In this document: piece by piece, positions 59,729-64,000 of the stretch
How positions within the stretch are numbered: the stretch's first letter is position 1
Layout: each line of letters begins with the position of its first letter
Source: Enterobacter sp. JUb54
GTDB taxonomy: Bacteria; Pseudomonadota; Gammaproteobacteria; Enterobacterales; Enterobacteriaceae
Direction: 5' to 3'
Assembly: GCF_014298075.1 (NCBI RefSeq)
Contig: NZ_CP060418.1
Location: forward strand, 4,712,001-4,776,000
Length of the DNA stretch: 64,000 bases
Notes under the pieces: model-generated
What the model was told of the DNA's origin: nothing
What the model saw: only the letters and a program-made list of their open reading frames with translations
The model's database searches: none
Program-made: the position numbers and the translations under genes

Positions 59729-61111
59729 TTACAGCAGGCCGATCTCTCGGGCGGTGCGGTCGACGGCTTTTTTAGTCTTCTCAACCAGCTCATCCAGCTC
59801 GCTGTGGCTGGCGATAAGCGCCGGGGCCATGATCATGCGTCCCAGGGTCGAGCGGATAATCACGCCTTCCTCAAAGCCGATGGTCCGGCAGCGCCAGGCC
59901 AGATCGTTTTCATTGGCAAAGCGTTTGCGGGTCTGCTTGTCTTCGGCGAACTGCAGGGCCGCGACCAGGCCTGCTCCCTGGATTTCACCGATCAGCGGGT
60001 GGTTGCCAAACACTTCGCGCAACGTCTTTTGTAAATAGGGACCGCTGTCGTTACGCACTGTCGTCACCCACTGCTCATCCCGCAGCGCTTTGAGGTTGGC
60101 GATGGCGACAGCGGCAGCCACCGGATGGCCGGAGTAGGTCAGACCGTGGGCGAACACGCCGCCTTTCTCGACCAGCACGTCGGCCATGCGCTTGCTCAAC
60201 ACCAGGCCGCCCATCGGTACGTAGCCGGAGGTGAGTCCTTTGGCAATGGAAAGGGTATCCGGTTCGAAGCCAAAATATTGGTGGGCGAACCACTCGCCGG
60301 TTCGGCCAAAGCCGCCGATGACTTCGTCGGCACACAGCAGCACGTCATGTTTCCGGCAAATGCGTTGAATCTCAGGCCAGTAGCTCTCCGGCGGGAACAC
60401 CATTCCCCCGGCGCCCTGGAACGGCTCGGCAATAAAGCCGGCGACGTTCTCTGCCCCCAGCTCCAGAATTTTCTCTTCCAGCTGGCGGGCGCAGCGCAGC
60501 CCGAACTCCTGCGGCGTCAGGTCGCCGCCGTGCATATACCAGTAGGGTTCATCGATGTGGGCGACGTCGGGGATCATCCCGCCCATGGTGTGCATCGCTT
60601 TCATGCCGCCGAGGGCTGTGGCGGCAAGGGTTGAACCGTGATAGCCATTCCAGCGGCCAATCATCACCTTTTTCTGCGGCTTATCGAGGATCTGCCAGTA
60701 GCGACGCACGGTGCGGATCAGCACTTCATTCGATTCGGAACCGGAGTTGGTGTAGATGGCATGGCTGTAGTGGCCGGGCAGCAGGCTGAACAGCAGTTCG
60801 GACAGCTCGATGACCGTGGGGTGCGTGGTGTGAAAGAACATATTGTAATAGGGCAGTTTGGCGAACTGTGCCGCCGCGGCATCCGCCAGATCCTGACGGC
60901 TGTAGCCCAGTTGGGTGCACCACAGCCCGGACATGCCATCGAGGTATTTATTACCGTCGTTGTCCCACAGGTGCAGGCGCTCGCCGCGCACCATCACGCG
61001 CGCCCCTTCGGCATTCAGCGCTTTCTGGTCAAGGAAGGCATGGATATGGTGTGCGGCATCTGCGCTTTGATACTCGGTGGTAGAGCGCGTCGGGCGAACA
61101 GAATCGATCAT
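59729..61111 (-). CDS. Class III omega-aminotransferase (SpuC-like)
   Basis: 460-residue PLP enzyme. Markers in order: GNKYLDGMSGLWCTQLGYSR near residue 54, NSGSESNEVLIRT near 121, WNGYHGSTLAA near 153, the Asp in LLCADEVIGGFGRTG near 258 and the PLP-Lys in SIAKGLTSGYVPMGG near 288. The pattern is close to Pseudomonas SpuC, the putrescine/polyamine:pyruvate aminotransferase. It lies 48 nt downstream of the aldehyde dehydrogenase gene with AAGGAG before its ATG, so the pair could convert an amine to an acid in two steps. The substrate is inferred, not shown. Confidence 0.82.
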   Translation of the reverse strand: MIDSVRPTRSTTEYQSADAAHHIHAFLDQKALNAEGARVMVRGERLHLWDNDGNKYLDGMSGLWCTQLGYSRQDLADAAAAQFAKLPYYNMFFHTTHPTVIELSELLFSLLPGHYSHAIYTNSGSESNEVLIRTVRRYWQILDKPQKKVMIGRWNGYHGSTLAATALGGMKAMHTMGGMIPDVAHIDEPYWYMHGGDLTPQEFGLRCARQLEEKILELGAENVAGFIAEPFQGAGGMVFPPESYWPEIQRICRKHDVLLCADEVIGGFGRTGEWFAHQYFGFEPDTLSIAKGLTSGYVPMGGLVLSKRMADVLVEKGGVFAHGLTYSGHPVAAAVAIANLKALRDEQWVTTVRNDSGPYLQKTLREVFGNHPLIGEIQGAGLVAALQFAEDKQTRKRFANENDLAWRCRTIGFEEGVIIRSTLGRMIMAPALIASHSELDELVEKTKKAVDRTAREIGLL

Positions 61112-61159
61112 TTTTTTCTCCTTTAAGCGGAATCAGCGCGCGGCAATGGCCGCTGCCTG

Positions 61160-62650
61160 CTAGCGAAACTGGAACCAGGTGGTTTTAAGCTGGGTGAATT
61201 TGTCGAAGGCGTGCAGCGACAGATCCCGGCCAAAGCCAGACTGTTTATTGCCGCCAAATGGCACCGTGACATCCAGCGCATCGACGGTATTGACCGACAC
61301 CGTTCCGGCGTTAAGACGCCCGGCCACGCGGTGCGCACGGTGCAGGTCATCCGTCCAGACTGAGGCGGCGAGGGCGTAAATATGGTTGTTGGCCAGATGG
61401 ACCGCCTGCTGCTCATCATCAAAAGGCAGGACCGCCAGCACCGGGCCGAAAATTTCCTCTTTCCACAGCGGCATCTCTTCGCTGACCGTTTCCAGCAAGG
61501 TGGGCTGTACGTAGTTGGCAACCCCGTCAATCTCAACCTGCTGGCCGCCGGTGAGCACGTGAGCGCCCGCCTGTTCAGCACAGCGGATAGCGTCGATCAC
61601 CTTCTGCGCATGCGCGGCGCTGACCATGGCGCCCATTTTGGCCTGAGGATCGAGCGGGTGAGCCGGTGCCCAGGCCTGCATTTTTACCTGTAGCCGGGCG
61701 ATGAATTCAGCGTAGATCGGGCGTTCAACCAGCAGGCGCGAGTTGGCGGAGCAGACCTCGCCCTGGTTAAAGCAGATGCCAAATGCGGCTTTTTCGGCGG
61801 CCAGATCGAGATCCTGGCAGTCGGCAAAGATGATATTGGCGCTTTTACCACCGCACTCCAGCCACACCTGCTTCAGATTGGATTGCGCGGAATAGGCCAT
61901 AAAGGCCTTTCCGACGGCGGTCGAACCGGTGAAGGTGATCACGTCGATGTCGTGATGCAGCCCAAGCGCGGTGCCGGCTTCGGTACCGAGACCGGTGACC
62001 ACGTTCAGCACGCCGGGCGGCAGACCCGCTTCGAGGGCCAGTTCGCCCAGGCGCAGCGCCGAGAACGGTGAGTTTTCGGACGGTTTCAGAATCACGCTGT
62101 TGCCGGCGGCCAGCGCAGGCCCCAGTTTCCAGCAGGCCAGGTCGAGCGGAAAGTTCCACGGGACGATGGCCGCCACGACGCCTACCGGCTCGCGGGTGAG
62201 GGTGGCCAGCGAACCTTTGCGGGTGGGGGCGACCTCGTCGTACATTTTGTCGATGCTCTCGGCGTACCAGGCGATGACGTACGCGGCGCCGGGAATATCG
62301 ATATTCAGCGCATCGTTGACCGGTTTGCCCATGCTGGCACTCTCCAGCAGCGCCAGCTCTTCACGGTGTTCGAGGATCAGCGCGGAGAGCCTGAGCAGCA
62401 CGGTTTTACGTTCCTGTGGCGACAGCCCTGACCAGACGCCGGCGTTGAAGCTATCGCGGGCCGATTTCACCGCAAGATCGATATCTTCCGCCTGCAGCGC
62501 GGTGACCTCCGCGAGTACGGTATTGGTCGCCGGGTTGATCGCCGGGCACACCGCGCGGCTGTGGGCGAAGCAGGGGCGGCCATCGACGATCGCGTGGCTG
62601 ATAAAGCGTTGCTCCCGCAGTTTATGCTGCCAAAAGTTTCTGTCAGACAT
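61160..62650 (-). CDS. NAD(P)-dependent aldehyde dehydrogenase (PuuC-like)
   Basis: 496 residues of ALDH fold: VPWNFPLDLACWKLGPALAAGN near residue 165, the cofactor loop FTGSTAVGKAF near 243, catalytic Glu in LECGGKSANIIF near 268 and catalytic Cys in FNQGEVCSANSRLL near 300. It resembles PuuC, which oxidises gamma-glutamyl-aminobutyraldehyde and related amino-aldehydes. It is the first gene of an operon with the SpuC-like aminotransferase and is divergent from a LysR regulator. Confidence 0.85.
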   Translation of the reverse strand: MSDRNFWQHKLREQRFISHAIVDGRPCFAHSRAVCPAINPATNTVLAEVTALQAEDIDLAVKSARDSFNAGVWSGLSPQERKTVLLRLSALILEHREELALLESASMGKPVNDALNIDIPGAAYVIAWYAESIDKMYDEVAPTRKGSLATLTREPVGVVAAIVPWNFPLDLACWKLGPALAAGNSVILKPSENSPFSALRLGELALEAGLPPGVLNVVTGLGTEAGTALGLHHDIDVITFTGSTAVGKAFMAYSAQSNLKQVWLECGGKSANIIFADCQDLDLAAEKAAFGICFNQGEVCSANSRLLVERPIYAEFIARLQVKMQAWAPAHPLDPQAKMGAMVSAAHAQKVIDAIRCAEQAGAHVLTGGQQVEIDGVANYVQPTLLETVSEEMPLWKEEIFGPVLAVLPFDDEQQAVHLANNHIYALAASVWTDDLHRAHRVAGRLNAGTVSVNTVDALDVTVPFGGNKQSGFGRDLSLHAFDKFTQLKTTWFQFR

Positions 62651-63182
62651 CCGACTCTCCCTTAATGTGTTGCTTGTTTGTTATTTATTTGTTGCCGTTA
62701 ATTCATGATGCAGGAGGGGAGGACGACGAGAAAGGACTAAAAATCTAGGTAACCTCCATAAAAAACTGTGTTAGTCCCGCTGGCGGGAAAATAGCCGCGA
62801 ATTCACGGGGCGACGGTGACGGGGATGACTGTCGCGAGAATCGCCGTGAAAGGTTTTTAATGTATTGTATTTAAGGTAATTATTTTATTTTTCTTCACGA
62901 TTTTGTTTATTGCCACAGGCGTGCTTTGACAATATTTAATATTGTCTTTCATGTCATTAGATTATAAAAAAAATAGCGATGAGCTTAATATCGGGCAGGC
63001 TGGGTACCGCTTGATGGTCGTCGGCGTGCCATTGTGCGGCGGCTGTCTGTTAATTTTTTGTAAAAATCAGACCCGTGTCGGATTGTTGATCTTTTTCCGC
63101 TGGCGGGGTTGCGGGGGCAGGGGAGCATCGTTTAATGCTAACGAGCTTATCTCTCTGAGAATAAAAAATAAGGTACTCCCCG
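62651..63182. other. Divergent control region between the aldehyde dehydrogenase and LysR genes (532 bp)
   Basis: The stretch is AT-rich in its middle part and contains a perfect 19-bp palindrome at 62928-62946 that overlaps a TTGACA box. The open frame at 62942-63322 crosses into the LysR gene and lacks protein-like composition, so I see no gene here. Confidence 0.6.
62928..62946. promoter_or_regulatory. Perfect palindrome, candidate regulator-binding site
   Basis: GACAATATT-T-AATATTGTC is symmetric over all 19 bases and sits between divergent genes, the usual place for LysR-type binding. It also overlaps TTGACA at 62926-62931. Confidence 0.5.
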
Positions 63183-64000
63183 ATGCCCCACTTCACCCTG
63201 AAACAGCTGAAATACTTCGTGGCCGTTGTCGAAGCCGAGAGTATTGCCGAAGCCTCCCGACAGCTGCACATCGCGCAACCGTCCGTCTCCATTGCGGTAA
63301 AAACGCTGGAGGATATGTTTGAGCAACAGTTTTTTATTCGCCACCATGCCCAGGGCGTGTCGATGACCCCCAGCGGGCAGCGCTTTTATGAGAAGGCCAA
63401 AGAGCTGCTGCGCCTGGCGCATCAGTTTGAGCAAAATTCGAAAGCGGATAACGAACTGGTCTCCGGCATTATTTCGCTCGGCTGTTTTGAAACTGCGGCG
63501 CCGCTCTATTTGCCCGCGCTGATTGCCGGGTTTAAAAAAATCTATCCGGATATCACCATTAAAATTTACGACGGCGAACAGCATGAAATCGCCCACGGCC
63601 TGCATCGCGGTCGCTTTGACCTGGCGTTTCTGTATGACCTGGAGCTGGATACCTCCATCCAGACGGAGAGTCTCAACGCACCGCAGAAACCCTATGCTCT
63701 GCTGCCAGCGAACCATCCGCTGGCGCAGCGGGCGACGGTGAAGCTCGCCGATCTGCATGCCCTGCCGATGGTGCTGCTGGATGTGGTGCCGAGCCGCAAC
63801 TATTTTATCAGTATTTTCAAAGATAAAGGCTACAACCCGCAGGTTGCCTATAGCTCGCCGTCGATTGAAATGGTGCGCTGTATGGTCGGCCAGGGGCTGG
63901 GCTTTTCGGTGCTGGTGACCCGCCCGGTGTCGGACGTGACCTATGATGGCCAGCGGGTGCGCTGCGTCGAGATTCAGGATGAGATGGCCAACTCCACGCT
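63183..64000 (+). CDS. LysR-family transcriptional regulator (3' end beyond the window)
   Basis: 272 visible codons without a stop. The N-terminal winged HTH is typical (LKQLKYFVAVVEAESIAEASRQLHIAQPSVSIAVKTLEDMFEQQFFIR, residues 5-53). The effector domain follows with LVSGIISLGCFETAAPLYLPALIAGF near residue 94, and the last visible part is MVGQGLGFSVLV near 240. Start ATG 63183 aligns with the family N-terminus. Divergent position suggests it controls the aldehyde dehydrogenase/aminotransferase operon and itself. Confidence 0.85.
   Translation, partial: MPHFTLKQLKYFVAVVEAESIAEASRQLHIAQPSVSIAVKTLEDMFEQQFFIRHHAQGVSMTPSGQRFYEKAKELLRLAHQFEQNSKADNELVSGIISLGCFETAAPLYLPALIAGFKKIYPDITIKIYDGEQHEIAHGLHRGRFDLAFLYDLELDTSIQTESLNAPQKPYALLPANHPLAQRATVKLADLHALPMVLLDVVPSRNYFISIFKDKGYNPQVAYSSPSIEMVRCMVGQGLGFSVLVTRPVSDVTYDGQRVRCVEIQDEMANST

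Noticed and set aside
62942-63322. Open reading frame of 126 codons upstream of and overlapping the LysR gene
   Set aside because: It overlaps the start of a clear LysR gene in another frame, has no ribosome-binding site and has irregular composition.

Overview
The window is a chromosomal segment of an enterobacterium, most likely Klebsiella or a close relative such as Raoultella. Gene content, order and protein lengths follow the E. coli ygiH-to-yghU region very closely. The left edge holds the first codons of a urease gene (ureD), which E. coli K-12 lacks. No tRNA, rRNA, insertion sequence, prophage or CRISPR array was seen.

Layout. 1-2.5 kb: start of ureD, an MFS carrier and plsY. 2.7-12.8 kb: folB, uppP, cca, ygiM, ygiF, glnE, hldE, glgS and ubiK. 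12.9-19.2 kb: an FMN riboswitch with ribB, then zupT, ygiD and the tolC-ygiB-ygiC operon. 19.4-23.8 kb: the tightly packed nudF-yqiB-cpdA-yqiA-parE operon. 24-35.6 kb: ygiN, mdaB, qseBC, ygiW, an AraC/GyrI-type regulator, parC, plsC, ftsP and ygiQ. 35.7-39 kb: the aldehyde-reductase locus dkgA-yqhD with its divergent regulator yqhC. 39-41.5 kb: a compact molybdate-type ABC transporter. 41.5-49.7 kb: yghB, metC, exbBD, yqhA, yghZ, yghX, yghW, yghU and a DsbA-like protein. 50-53.2 kb: gss and a PLP aminotransferase.

53.2-64 kb is the least conserved part. It holds two tiny genes, a tyrosine phosphatase fused to an autotransporter barrel, an unclassified outer-membrane protein, an EmrAB-like pump, and an aldehyde dehydrogenase plus SpuC-like aminotransferase pair with a divergent LysR regulator cut by the window end.

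Themes. Envelope and lipid supply: plsY, plsC, uppP, hldE, tolC, ftsP, exbBD. Thiol and polyamine chemistry: ygiC, gss, yghU, the DsbA-like protein, and the SpuC/aldehyde dehydrogenase pair. Aldehyde and quinone detoxification: yqhD, dkgA, yghZ, mdaB, ygiN.

The most informative signals outside genes are two near-perfect ModE-type palindromes, one upstream of the ABC cassette and one upstream of yghW. Others are a 30-nt stem-loop element shared by the glgS/ubiK junction and the yghW leader, a nested 62-bp dyad between yqhD and yqhC, tandem Met boxes at metC, Fur-like boxes at exbB and zupT, a BasR/QseB-type box at ygiW/qseB, and dispersed copies of a palindromic intergenic repeat. All assignments rest on reading the sequence and recalling family features; no database search was run.
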